DNA of 64,000 nt from Oligoflexia bacterium. GTDB taxonomy: Bacteria; Bdellovibrionota_G; JALEGL01. Shown here one piece after another: positions 24,382 to 33,442 of the stretch (the first letter of the stretch is position 1; the number at the start of each line of letters is the position of its first letter). Below the pieces are notes generated by a model. That model made no database searches. It was not told the origin of the DNA and saw only the letters and a program-made list of their open reading frames with translations. The DNA lies in contig DAOLES010000002.1 in the NCBI GenBank assembly GCA_035326705.1, positions 245,898 to 309,897 of the forward strand. Direction: 5' to 3'. The position numbers were made by a program, and so were the translations under genes.

Positions 24382-25695
24382 TTGTTCAATTACTCAATTG
24401 TGCTAAGTCAACTAGCAAATATGCATGCACAAAGCAAGAAAGATATACTGGGTGGGGTAACTACTTTTTTAACCATGGCATATATTGTGGTGGTCAATCC
24501 CAGTGTTATTGCTCAGCCAGGAACAGGAATGAGCTTTTCTGGAGTCATGACGGCCACAGTTTTGTTGGCTTTTACCATGACCTTATTGATGGGCTTGTAT
24601 GCCAAGTTACCTTTTGCAGTTGCACCGGGTTTGGGGGTGAATGCATTTTTTACCTATACTATTGTATTGGGTAAAGGTGTTGCGTGGCCAGTTGCTTTAG
24701 GGGCAGTGTTTTGGGCTGGGGTGCTGTTTTTGCTTTGTTCGGCTTTTAATATTAGAGAAAAAATTGTCATGGCCATACCACAAAATATCCGAGAAGCTTT
24801 GGCAGTGGGCTTGGGTTTATTTTTGGCTTTTATAGGCCTAAAAAATATGGGAGTGGTTGCGCCAGATCCAGCTACGTTTGTAAAGTTGGGTGAAATAAAT
24901 TTAGAAGTTATTTTAGCGCTTGCAGCCATGATTTTGACCGCTTTTTTGCTGATGCGCGGCTGGAACAGTGCTTATTTGTTAACCATTGTGTTTTCTACAA
25001 TTTTAGCCAATTTATTGGGTTTGGTAGAGTGGCCTGAACAATTTTTTAGTATGCCAGATTTCAAGTCAGTTTTTTTAGCCTTTCAACCTCTGGAAGCTTT
25101 AAAACTTAGTTTGCTGCCCACCATTGTTTCATTATTTTTTACAGATATGTTTGACTCCTTATCTACATTTGTTGGTGTTGCAAAAGCCACAAACATGGAA
25201 AATAAAGACGGCCAGCCTAAAAACTTAAAACAAGGTTTGATTGTAGATGCCTTGGCCACGTTATTTGCAGGTGTTTTTGGAACTTCTTCAGGCACAGCTT
25301 ATATGGAAAGTGCAGTGGGAATTAAAGCTGGGGGAAAAACTGGATTAAGCGCTATTGTAACAGCAGTCTGTTTTTTGCCATGTTTTTTTATTGCGCCATT
25401 GGTTGCAATAATCCCCGCCTATGTATCAGGAGCTATTTTGGTTTTGGTAGGCATGGCCATGTTTCAATCGGTTAAGGGCATGAACTTTGCTCGTTATGAA
25501 GAAGCCATCCCTAATTTTATGGTTATTTTATTGATTCCTCTAACTTTTTCTATCACACATGGCATTTTATGGGGTTTTATCAGCCATACCTTATTGTTTG
25601 TTTTAGCAGGTAGACAAAAAGAAGTTTCGTTCACCATGTATATTTTAGCCATGATTGCCACGGCTTTGATTGTGATGGAGCAAATGGGTGTTTAA
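24382..25695 (+). CDS. AzgA-type purine (adenine/hypoxanthine/guanine) permease
   Basis: A 437-residue membrane transporter of the NCS2/AzgA group with about 12 helices. Diagnostic stretches are GGVTTFLTMAYIVVVNPSV near the start, VAPGLGVNAFFTYT, the helix-8 region LFFTDMFDSLSTFVGVA and GTSSGTAYMESAVGI. Family members import purine bases with protons. The start is unsure: TTG at 24382 gives the usual N-terminal length for the family; the first ATG is at 24421. Neither has a good ribosome site. Its last bases overlap the LysE gene. Confidence 0.88.
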   Translation: MFNYSIVLSQLANMHAQSKKDILGGVTTFLTMAYIVVVNPSVIAQPGTGMSFSGVMTATVLLAFTMTLLMGLYAKLPFAVAPGLGVNAFFTYTIVLGKGVAWPVALGAVFWAGVLFLLCSAFNIREKIVMAIPQNIREALAVGLGLFLAFIGLKNMGVVAPDPATFVKLGEINLEVILALAAMILTAFLLMRGWNSAYLLTIVFSTILANLLGLVEWPEQFFSMPDFKSVFLAFQPLEALKLSLLPTIVSLFFTDMFDSLSTFVGVAKATNMENKDGQPKNLKQGLIVDALATLFAGVFGTSSGTAYMESAVGIKAGGKTGLSAIVTAVCFLPCFFIAPLVAIIPAYVSGAILVLVGMAMFQSVKGMNFARYEEAIPNFMVILLIPLTFSITHGILWGFISHTLLFVLAGRQKEVSFTMYILAMIATALIVMEQMGV

Positions 25696-26326
25696 AGAGT
25701 TAGCGCCTATTTTTTTAATTCATTTATTGGGCCTTTTTAGTCCTGGACCAGATTTTGCGGTGGTCCTAAAAAACAGTTTTGAATCACAAAAAAAAGCTTT
25801 GTTTACGGCTTTAGGCATAGCATGCGGCTTGATGGGGCATGTTACCGTCTCTGTGCTGGGGTTGGGTGTGCTTTTGCAGCAGTCTTTTTGGTTAAGCCAA
25901 ACCATTCAAGCAATAGGGGCCTTGTACTTAGGGTATTTGGGGGTGAAAATTTTTTTAAAATCAAAACCAAAAAACAAGACAACAATCAATGAAATAACAA
26001 ATTCAGAGACACAAAAAAAAACATCAGTAGGTGGATTCAAAGAAGGTTTTTGGGTCAACGTGCTTAATCCAAAAGCGGGTATGTTTATCATGAGTTTATT
26101 TGCACAAATGGCCAATTCAGGTAAAGTTTTACAATTGCAATTAATTTTAGCAGCGTTTATTCTGATCAGTTCTTGGTTATGGTTTTCAACGGTAGCCTTG
26201 TTTTTAAATATTTCTTACATCAGGGTCATTTTTTTAAAAAATGTGCCGGCCATAGAAAAATTAATGGCTTTTATGTTAGTCGTGTTTGCTTTTTTAATTT
26301 TAAGACAAATTATAACGGTAGCTTGA
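25688..26326 (+). CDS. LysE/RhtB-family amino-acid exporter
   Basis: 212 residues with about six membrane helices. Family motifs are FSPGPDFAVVLKNSF near residue 17 (G-P-x-P/D signature), a helix with GALYLGYLGVKIFLKS, and NVLNPKAGMFIMSLFAQ. Members export amino acids or derivatives by proton antiport. The start is a GTG overlapping the permease stop by eight bases, with GGAG six bases upstream, so it is translationally coupled to the purine permease. The substrate cannot be assigned. Confidence 0.88.
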   Translation: MFKELAPIFLIHLLGLFSPGPDFAVVLKNSFESQKKALFTALGIACGLMGHVTVSVLGLGVLLQQSFWLSQTIQAIGALYLGYLGVKIFLKSKPKNKTTINEITNSETQKKTSVGGFKEGFWVNVLNPKAGMFIMSLFAQMANSGKVLQLQLILAAFILISSWLWFSTVALFLNISYIRVIFLKNVPAIEKLMAFMLVVFAFLILRQIITVA

Positions 26327-26443
26327 GAGAATGCTTATGAAGCAAGCTCAAAAATAATTACTTAGTTGTTATGTCTTAGTCCTATAAAATTGACGCAATG
26401 CTTAAATCATGCTAGCGGTGAAATCATCAGAGTTATTTTATTA

Positions 26444-26478
26444 CCAGGAGCAATATGTACTATAGCATATTGCCCTGG
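26444..26478. promoter_or_regulatory. Strong hairpin between lysE-like gene and a secreted-protein gene
   Basis: CCAGG-A-GCAATATG (26444-26457) pairs with CATATTGCCCTGG (26466-26478) around eight bases with one bulged A: 13 base pairs. No T run follows, so it is not a typical terminator. It lies about 40 bases before the next start and may be a 5'-UTR element. Confidence 0.4.
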
Positions 26479-26517
26479 CAAACTAACTTAGAGCAAGAAA
26501 AATTTTAGGAGGATCAG

Positions 26518-27174
26518 GTGAAAAAAATGTATTTTAATTTAGTAATATTATTTTTAATGGTGTTTATAGCCCACAGCCAAGTTGCGTTTAGTCAACAAAC
26601 CCAAAGACCCCTGTTACCAAGTAACGATGGTTTTTTAGCAGCTATAAAGTATATGGAGGCTGGTCTTGAAGGTGCTGGAGAACTATCTGAAAAGGATATG
26701 TCCAGTGCAGCTAGTGCAATACAGGAGCTTAACGCCGTCTTAGCTTATGAAATTGCTCAGGCAGTCATTGTTGAGGATGAGGCTCAATTTTCTGATTACT
26801 TTACAAACCATCATGTTGCTAAACTTTTTTTAAGTAGTGAAAATAATATAACCATTGAGGTTTTTAATATGGATCAGGTATCGCAGATTCAGAGCCTATT
26901 TTGTGATATTTTACATGATGCCTACTTTGTTTATGAGCTGACGCCTTTTACGATTAATGAAATTCATGCTGATACAATTATTCAGGACACCGTATTTCAT
27001 AAACTTCACATCAGTGGCACAGGTGATTTTAGTGATTTAGATACAACATATACAGTTCCAGAAGTTATTGAACATCCAGTATTTACTAATGAAAATGAGA
27101 AGGAACTACGGTATAAAGCAGCTGGCTTAGCATATGAAAAATTAGAAAAAAGATGCTCAATCATCAGAAACTAA
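26518..27174 (+). CDS. Hypothetical exported protein
   Basis: No family recognised. 218 residues with an N-terminal signal peptide (MKKMYFNLVILFLMVFIAHSQVAFSQQ, cleavage probably after FSQ or AFS). The mature part is acidic and helix-rich at first (residues 40-90), then beta-rich with many Thr, Asp and Ile. Two cysteines (LFCDIL, KRCSII) could pair. The start is a GTG with an excellent AGGAGG five bases upstream. A strong terminator follows, so it is a single-gene unit. Confidence 0.75.
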   Translation: MKKMYFNLVILFLMVFIAHSQVAFSQQTQRPLLPSNDGFLAAIKYMEAGLEGAGELSEKDMSSAASAIQELNAVLAYEIAQAVIVEDEAQFSDYFTNHHVAKLFLSSENNITIEVFNMDQVSQIQSLFCDILHDAYFVYELTPFTINEIHADTIIQDTVFHKLHISGTGDFSDLDTTYTVPEVIEHPVFTNENEKELRYKAAGLAYEKLEKRCSIIRN

Positions 27175-27232
27175 AATTACATAGTGTTATTCATCTGTAT
27201 TGAAATTGAATAGCTTTATAAAATAGTTTAAA

Positions 27233-27271
27233 CAAAAAAAGGGGACGCTTTGTAAAGTGTTCCCTTTTTTT
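27233..27271. terminator. Bidirectional terminator
   Basis: A7-GGGGACGCTT and AAGTGTTCCC-T7 form a stem of about 16 pairs with two G-U pairs and a tetraloop. It lies between the plus-strand gene ending at 27174 and the minus-strand remnant ending at 27294 and can serve both. Confidence 0.9.
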
Positions 27272-27293
27272 GTAAATTGATTAATAAAAAATG

Positions 27294-27572
27294 TTACTTG
27301 TTGCTCATCCAGTCTTTAAGCATATTTAATCCAGTATTAGCAAGATCATCACTGATGGAACCATCACCATCTTGATCAAGCAATTGATTGATTAAGCCCA
27401 TGTTGCTAGGGTTTTGCTCAGTGGCTTGGCTGATAGAGCCGGTATGCTTTTGAGTGAGGACGTTTAATAATGATTCGGCGCCACTTGAATGATTTGCATT
27501 GCGAGCCAAGCCTTGAGTTAAAATTGGCAAAAAGCTACATATTGCTCTTGGGGAAATAACATGGTAGGACAA
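27294..27572 (-). pseudogene. DUF937/YidB-like C-terminal fragment, probably truncated
   Basis: The 92-codon frame resembles the C-terminal part of DUF937-type proteins: FLPILTQGLARNANHSSGAESLLNVL, then GSISQ, then a calcium-loop-like DQDGDGSISDDL and a final helix. Full-length relatives are roughly twice as long, with a Gly-rich N-terminal half that is missing here. No ATG exists in frame: the only early start is a TTG at 27572 with no ribosome site, and a stop lies at 27591-27593 inside the dxs coding region. I read it as a gene whose 5' half was lost next to dxs. A short functional protein from a TTG is the alternative. Confidence 0.5.
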
Positions 27573-27576
27573 TAGC

Positions 27577-29571
27577 GTGGATTTAATCGATCAAAAAGAA
27601 TACAAAGCAGGGCCTTTATTAAATCGTGTAGATAATCCTAAACAATTGCGAGAAAGTGTTTCGGTAAAACAATTGCCGCAACTTTGTCAGGAGTTAAGGC
27701 AGTATATTATAGATATTGTTTCCGAACAAGGTGGTCATCTTGGAGCCAGTCTGGGTGTCATTGAAATGACGGTTGCGCTTCATTATGCCTACAATACCCC
27801 ACACGATCAATTGGTCTGGGATGTTGGACATCAGGCGTATGCCCACAAAATTTTGACGGAAAGAAGAGATGTTTTTCCAAGCAATCGTAAATATGGTGGT
27901 ATCAGTGGCTTCCCTAAGCGTAGTGAAAGTGAATACGATACCTTTGGTGTAGGGCATTCATCAACCTCTATTTCAGCAGCATTGGGCATGGCGGTTGCCA
28001 GTAAATTAACACCAGAAGATAATCGCAAATGTATTGCTGTGATTGGTGATGGCGCTATGAATGCCGGCTTATCTTTTGAAGCGTTAAATCATGGTGGTGT
28101 AGAGGAAGCTGATATTTTAGTAGTGCTCAATGACAATTGTATGAGTATTGATCCCAATGTAGGCGCTTTAAAAGAATACTTATCCCATATCACGGCCAGT
28201 CATACATACAATAGGATTAAGGATGAAGTTTGGAGTTTGTTGGGTAAAATTTCTAATTTTGGACCAGACCCAAGAGCAGTGGTACAGCGTTTAACCGATA
28301 TTTTGAAAAATTCTGTTTTAAAAGAGAGTAACTTTTTTGAATCCTTAAAGTGGCGTTATTTTGGTCCAATTGATGGGCATAATGTTGAGCAAATGGTGCG
28401 CATGTTCAAAGACTTAAAGGATATTCCTGGACCCAAGCTGTTGCACTGCATTACTACCAAAGGTAAGGGCTATCAACCTGCCGAGGATGGTTCTGCAACT
28501 GTGTGGCATGCCCCAGGCTTATTTGATAAAAATAACGGTAAAATTATAAAATCTGTTAAATCAGAGCCGCAACCACCTAAGTTTCAAGATGTTTTTGGAC
28601 ATACTTTGGTTGAGCTTGCTAAAAACAATAAAAAAATTGCAGGAGTTACACCTGCCATGCCTACAGGCTGTTCTTTAAAGTTTATGATGGAAGAAATTCC
28701 AGAAAGAAGTTTTGATGTTGGGATTGCCGAGCAACATGCAGTTACTTTTTCAGCTGGACTTGCCACGCAGGGCATGATTCCGTTTTGTAATATTTATTCT
28801 AGTTTCATGCAAAGAGCGTATGACCAAGTGATTCATGATGTTGCTTTGCAAGACTTGCAGGTCATTTTTTGCTTAGACAGAGGCGGTTTAGTGGGTGCGG
28901 ACGGTGCAACTCACCATGGAGCCTATGACATTGCCTATATGCGTTGTATACCAAACATGATTGTTGCTTGTCCTATGGATGAAATTGAACTGCGGAATAT
29001 GATGTTCACAGCGCAAGAAGAAAATCATGGTCCTTTTTCTATTCGTTACCCAAGAGGTCAAGGTTTTATAGCAGATTGGCAAAAGCCATTTTCATCGCTA
29101 AAAATAGGCCAGGGTAGGCAACTGACACAAGGCAGTGATCTAGCTATTTTAAGTGTAGGTGCAATTGGCACAGAAGCTGTACAAGCGGTAAAAGATTTAC
29201 AGCATAAAGGTATAAGCGTTGCGCATTATGATATGCGTTTTGTTAAACCGATTGATCAAGAACTTTTACACACGGTCTTTAAAAACCATGATAAAGTTTT
29301 AACGCTAGAAGATGGCTGTTTACAAGGTGGTTTTGGCTCGGCAGTACTTGAGTTTATGGCCGACCATGACTATCAGGCTAAGGTTGTGCGTTTGGGTATT
29401 CCTGATCGTTATATTCAGCATGGCACCCAACCAGAACTTTATAAAGAATGTGGCTACGATGCTGATGCTATTGTACAAGCCTGTTTAGAGTTGTCTCAAA
29501 TTAAAAATAATAAAGAACCAAAAACAAGTGTTGTATCAAAAAAACAATTGCTCATGAGTGAAGCTATATAG
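27577..29571 (+). CDS. dxs: 1-deoxy-D-xylulose-5-phosphate synthase
   Basis: Thiamine-diphosphate enzyme that condenses pyruvate and glyceraldehyde 3-phosphate, the first step of the non-mevalonate isoprenoid pathway and source of DXP for thiamine and pyridoxal. Key features are GGHLGASLGVIEMT, WDVGHQAYAHKIL, the ThDP motif GDGAMNAG followed by NDN, the transketolase motif IAEQHAVTFSAGLA and RGGLVGADGATHHGAYD. The 664-residue length is slightly above average because of a C-terminal extension. It starts at GTG with TAGGA upstream, abutting the remnant on the other strand. Confidence 0.96.
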   Translation: MDLIDQKEYKAGPLLNRVDNPKQLRESVSVKQLPQLCQELRQYIIDIVSEQGGHLGASLGVIEMTVALHYAYNTPHDQLVWDVGHQAYAHKILTERRDVFPSNRKYGGISGFPKRSESEYDTFGVGHSSTSISAALGMAVASKLTPEDNRKCIAVIGDGAMNAGLSFEALNHGGVEEADILVVLNDNCMSIDPNVGALKEYLSHITASHTYNRIKDEVWSLLGKISNFGPDPRAVVQRLTDILKNSVLKESNFFESLKWRYFGPIDGHNVEQMVRMFKDLKDIPGPKLLHCITTKGKGYQPAEDGSATVWHAPGLFDKNNGKIIKSVKSEPQPPKFQDVFGHTLVELAKNNKKIAGVTPAMPTGCSLKFMMEEIPERSFDVGIAEQHAVTFSAGLATQGMIPFCNIYSSFMQRAYDQVIHDVALQDLQVIFCLDRGGLVGADGATHHGAYDIAYMRCIPNMIVACPMDEIELRNMMFTAQEENHGPFSIRYPRGQGFIADWQKPFSSLKIGQGRQLTQGSDLAILSVGAIGTEAVQAVKDLQHKGISVAHYDMRFVKPIDQELLHTVFKNHDKVLTLEDGCLQGGFGSAVLEFMADHDYQAKVVRLGIPDRYIQHGTQPELYKECGYDADAIVQACLELSQIKNNKEPKTSVVSKKQLLMSEAI

Positions 29572-29618
29572 TTTTAGACAGTTCATTAGTTTTTTATTAA
29601 GCATATGATTTTTTTATA

Positions 29619-30275
29619 TTATTCACATGCTCCCAAGCCGCTATGGATGCCTGATTTTGCCCACAAAGTTTCTTTTTCTCCTTTTTCTCCTAATTTTGGT
29701 TGATAGATGAGTCCATCTGGACTGATTTCAAGTTCTCGTGCCTTTGCGTTGCTATCTAAATAACTGGAGCTGATCACCACTTGATAATGCCAAGGGATAC
29801 AATTGAAAGATTGATCAGAGGGAACAGAAATAGACTGTCCGCAGCTGCCCGAATTTGAACATAACATGGGGGCGCCATTTTCATCAATCCATAGCTTGCA
29901 ATCATAACCAATATTAAGACTGCAATTTGCTATATAAAGAGGCGATTTTATGGATTGATTGAACGTTCCCAATAAAGAATCTGTTCCCCCACAAGATGAA
30001 GCGTTTTGGCCATGGTCTTCATTGTCATCTAAATAAACAACAATACTTTCTTTGTCAGAGAAGTCTAAGCATGTCCATAAGCCTCTTCGTTGGGCTTCAT
30101 TTTGCGCTTTAATAAGGGCAGATTCTAGGTCCATAATTGAACGGCGTAAACTTTGTTTTGCTCGCATGGCTGAGTAAGCTTGAGTACCTAATAAAATAGT
30201 TATGGTTGCAATCAATAGCGTTATCATTAGTTCAACCAAAGTTAAACCAAGATATTTATGTTGATGTATTTTCAT
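29619..30275 (-). CDS. Type II/IV pseudopilin (GspH/FimT-like)
   Basis: A prepilin N-terminus: short basic leader, cleavage after Gly in YLG-LTLVELMITLLIATITILL, with Glu at mature position 5 and a long hydrophobic helix. The residue after cleavage is Leu instead of the usual Phe. The C-terminal domain (about residues 40-218) has eight Cys and a GLIYQP segment like the C-terminal strand of GspH/FimT. It should be cleaved and N-methylated by a prepilin peptidase, then join a pseudopilus. It is isolated from other pilus genes here. No ribosome site is evident. Confidence 0.82.
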   Translation of the reverse strand: MKIHQHKYLGLTLVELMITLLIATITILLGTQAYSAMRAKQSLRRSIMDLESALIKAQNEAQRRGLWTCLDFSDKESIVVYLDDNEDHGQNASSCGGTDSLLGTFNQSIKSPLYIANCSLNIGYDCKLWIDENGAPMLCSNSGSCGQSISVPSDQSFNCIPWHYQVVISSSYLDSNAKARELEISPDGLIYQPKLGEKGEKETLWAKSGIHSGLGACE

Positions 30276-30321
30276 TGTTCTTAACTATAGCATTAATTTT
30301 TTGATATACTCAACAATTGCT

Positions 30322-31050
30322 ATGGATGATCAATTTAATCTCAAAATAAATACACCGCAACGCTGGAATCAATATTTAAATAAAAGTGAAAAAATTTTAG
30401 ATGATGTAGAATTTATACAAATTTTAGTTGAGTTTATGCAAAATGAAAAAAAATTTTGCGAGCAAAATAAACTGGCTTATGGGCCCTTTGCGGCTATGGT
30501 AGCAATTCCAAGAGAAGTTGTTTTTTTAGATGGAAGTCAAAAAACAATTGATAATCAATTCTTTTTGCAAGAAGAAAGACAAGGGATACAGAAAGTTTTG
30601 TCATGGAGACCTATCAGTTTGGGATGTAATCAAGTGGTTATAACTGGGCAAGCAATTTTACATGGAGAAGTGGTCGCAGCAATGCTGGCGGGGCAGTATT
30701 TTAAGGATAATAACTTTATAGAGCCGTATGACTTTTCAAAAAATCATTGCTTGTTGGCTACAACCAGCGCTCCCTGTGAAATGTGTCTTAATGTGATTAA
30801 GTGGTTAAAACCTAAAAAAATAATTACAGGGGGTTCTCGTTTGGATACCTATGAGCATACTTGCTTTAATGAAGGTTTGTGCAATGAAGGCTTGAAGGTC
30901 TTGCGGTTAAGTCAAGATTGTCCTGAACAAGAATCATGGGTAGCACAACTCAACAACTGGGGAGTAGATGTGAGTGCAGGTATTATGCGTAAACAAGTGG
31001 TTGAAGAAATTTTAAAACCTTATCAAGGAGTTGTTTATCAACCTGAATAA
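30322..31050 (+). CDS. Cytidine-deaminase-fold protein (nucleoside/base deaminase-like)
   Basis: Contains the two zinc motifs of the CDA fold: HGEVVAAM (His ligand and catalytic Glu) and APCEMCLNVIKWLKP (PCxxC ligands), so a hydrolytic deaminase is likely. At 242 residues it is longer than a typical guanine or tRNA-adenosine deaminase, with extra N-terminal (about 100) and C-terminal (about 60) segments. The target could be a free base or nucleoside; it cannot be named. The ATG at 30322 is preferred to the TTG at 30301. The 3' end overlaps the convergent Ppx/GppA gene by 13 bases. Confidence 0.75.
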   Translation: MDDQFNLKINTPQRWNQYLNKSEKILDDVEFIQILVEFMQNEKKFCEQNKLAYGPFAAMVAIPREVVFLDGSQKTIDNQFFLQEERQGIQKVLSWRPISLGCNQVVITGQAILHGEVVAAMLAGQYFKDNNFIEPYDFSKNHCLLATTSAPCEMCLNVIKWLKPKKIITGGSRLDTYEHTCFNEGLCNEGLKVLRLSQDCPEQESWVAQLNNWGVDVSAGIMRKQVVEEILKPYQGVVYQPE

Positions 31051-31982
31051 CGATAAATAACATCAAATAGTTTTCCAAAACGAATACCACGATCATAGAC
31101 CTTAATACTGTCAGTTTTAAAAAATTGCATCAAACATTCTATAATAATCAAACCGGGCAAGATTACGTCAGCTCTTTTTGGATCGATGCCAGCAAGGTTT
31201 TTAATTTGTTTGATAGATAAATTAGAGAGCTGACTGATTTTATCAGTTATATTTTTTTTTGATAATTTAAAACCATCGATTTTATCTGCCTGGTATGTCT
31301 CAAGTTGCAATAACATGGAAGCACATTGGGTAAAGGAACCGGCGGTGCCAAAAAACTGTGTATTTTTTGGTGGCAGGATACTGCAATTACTGAGCTGTTG
31401 TAAAATATATTCACGAGCTTGGTCCAGTTTATCAAAGGAATGTTTAGGTTTAAAATACATATCCAATAATTTTACGGTACCAAATTTAATACTCTGACTT
31501 TCTATTAATGTATCATTTTTCCCAAATGCAATTTCAGTTGAACCTCCGCCAATATCAAATAATATGTTTTTGCTATCTATAGAGTAACAATCCTTTAACG
31601 ATAAATAGCTTAAACGAGCCTCTTCTTGTCCAGAAATAATTTCTATTGAGCCCGGCGAAAAAATTTTTTCTAGAGTTGCTACAATATCCTTTTGATTTTC
31701 TGCTTCTCTAATTGCACTGCTGGCAGTTATAAAAATGTGATATGGACGTTGGTAGCCGTCTAAAGTTTTTTTACATGCTTGAAGATCTTTATATGCACGT
31801 GCCAGTGCCTTTTGATTAATGCAATGGCTCTGCGCCAAACCTTCACCCAAACGGGGCATATAATAGTGATCAAATAAAAAATGGGTGGTTTTTTTATAAT
31901 AGTCAACGCCTAACATCAACATGGAGTTGGTTCCAATATCAATGGTGGCAATAATATGATTATTTAGGGTAAGTTGTTTCAT
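31038..31982 (-). CDS. Ppx/GppA-family phosphatase
   Basis: 314 residues from the ATG at 31982; a longer frame reaches 32126, but its extra 48 residues are not family-like. The ASKHA-fold phosphate motifs are ATIDIGTNSMLML at the N-terminus and LFDIGGGSTEIAFG centrally; the GTAGSFTQ region follows. The family hydrolyses polyphosphate and/or the pentaphosphate alarmone pppGpp. The short length without an HD domain is like GppA/Ppx2-type proteins. Whether it acts on polyphosphate or alarmone cannot be told. Conserved EARLSYL follows the central catalytic Glu region. Confidence 0.87.
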   Translation of the reverse strand: MKQLTLNNHIIATIDIGTNSMLMLGVDYYKKTTHFLFDHYYMPRLGEGLAQSHCINQKALARAYKDLQACKKTLDGYQRPYHIFITASSAIREAENQKDIVATLEKIFSPGSIEIISGQEEARLSYLSLKDCYSIDSKNILFDIGGGSTEIAFGKNDTLIESQSIKFGTVKLLDMYFKPKHSFDKLDQAREYILQQLSNCSILPPKNTQFFGTAGSFTQCASMLLQLETYQADKIDGFKLSKKNITDKISQLSNLSIKQIKNLAGIDPKRADVILPGLIIIECLMQFFKTDSIKVYDRGIRFGKLFDVIYRYSG

Positions 31983-32185
31983 TGTGTTGCTTTTTTGATT
32001 ATCTATTTTAGTCTTCAATAACGTACTATGTATATATATTCCTAAAAATAGTAAAAAATAAAATTTACTACGGGGAGCAATAACCAAGAGTATGATTGTC
32101 CCCTCTGCATAACTTACCACAAGCAAATAAGAATAATTAAAATTATCCCTATTTGCACGATTAGTAATATGCTAAGACTAATTCA

Positions 32186-33412
32186 ATGAATGAAAATAGC
32201 TTTAGGCAATGGTTAAGTTTTATTGGTCCAGGGATTGTTTTGGCCGCAACCGGTATTGGCTCTGGTGATATGATTGCTACTGCGGTAGGCGGAGCAAATT
32301 TTGGAACCAGTATTTTGTGGAGCGTTGGTTTGGGAGTGACTTTAAAGTTTGCCTTAAATGAGTCTATGGCACGGTTTCAGTTGGCAACAGGAGAAACTAT
32401 TTTAGAAGCTTGGATGAAGTATCTGCATCGTTCAGTGAGTATAATTTTTTTAATTTATTTGCTGTTATGGAGTTTTATTGTTGCGGCAGCGACTATTTCA
32501 GCTACGGGTCTAGCGGCGCATACTTTGTTTCCTAGTTTAAGTGTAGCTCAGTGGGCAATACTGCATAGTATTGTGGCCTATGTTTTAGTGAGAGTGGGGA
32601 GCTATTATTTTCTTGAACAAATTATGAAAATTTTAATTGCTGGGATGTTTGTTCTTATTGTTTATTGTGCTTGGAGTTTGGGTATTTCATGGAATACAAT
32701 GCAAGGATTTTTTCCAACACTTAATGCAAAACATATGATCTCTGTGTTTAGCATTATTGGGGCAGTGGGTGGAAGCGTAACTTTATTAAGCTACAGTTAT
32801 TGGATGCAGGAAAGAAAGTGGCAAGGCATAAAATATTTAAGTGCGGTAAGATTAGATTTGTTTGTGGCCTATGCTTTGACCGGTTGTTTTTGTGCGGCAG
32901 TTGTTGTGATTGCCAGTAGAGTTGATAGCAGCGCTTTGCAAGGTGGGAACATTGTGATTTTACTGGCAGAGCAAATTCAGATAGCCAGCAACCCGCTCGG
33001 AAAAAAGTTGTTTATATGGGGTTTTTGGGCGGCTGTTTTTTCTTCGGTTTTAGGTGTATGGCAAGGTGTTCCTTATATTTTTGAAAACTACCTACAGTTC
33101 AAATATACAAAAAATAATGATAACAATGCTGTTCAAAATTATATCAAACAGCACGCTTACCATATTTACTTGCTTTACTTGGCTTTCCCACCTTTATTAC
33201 TCTTGCTCTTTAATAAACCTGTTTGGGTGGTTATTATTTATACACTCGTTGGCGCTTTGTTTATGCCTTTTTTAGCGTTTAGTTTGTTTTTGCTCAATAA
33301 CAGGAAAAATTTAATGCAAGAAGCTCGCAATAAATTTATAAGTAACTTTGTATTATTGTTTTGCTTATTTATTTTTATTGCAATGGCAGTGTATGAAATT
33401 TCTAAACTATAG
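32186..33412 (+). CDS. Divergent Nramp-family transporter lacking canonical metal-site residues
   Basis: 408 residues with about eleven helices. The start GPGIVLAATGIGSGDMIATAVGG aligns with Nramp helix 1, where classical Mn/Fe transporters have DPGN; here it is GSGDM. The helix-6 metal-binding methionine motif (MPHN) is also absent: the corresponding segment reads IGAVGGSVTLLSY. It belongs to a distinct clade that I recall as annotated Nramp-like, beginning AATGxGxGD. The transported ion is therefore unknown. No partner gene is nearby. The tolB gene converges on it. Confidence 0.8.
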   Translation: MNENSFRQWLSFIGPGIVLAATGIGSGDMIATAVGGANFGTSILWSVGLGVTLKFALNESMARFQLATGETILEAWMKYLHRSVSIIFLIYLLLWSFIVAAATISATGLAAHTLFPSLSVAQWAILHSIVAYVLVRVGSYYFLEQIMKILIAGMFVLIVYCAWSLGISWNTMQGFFPTLNAKHMISVFSIIGAVGGSVTLLSYSYWMQERKWQGIKYLSAVRLDLFVAYALTGCFCAAVVVIASRVDSSALQGGNIVILLAEQIQIASNPLGKKLFIWGFWAAVFSSVLGVWQGVPYIFENYLQFKYTKNNDNNAVQNYIKQHAYHIYLLYLAFPPLLLLLFNKPVWVVIIYTLVGALFMPFLAFSLFLLNNRKNLMQEARNKFISNFVLLFCLFIFIAMAVYEISKL

Positions 33413-33442
33413 TTTACTCAGTAGCCTTTAGGAAAAGTAAAA

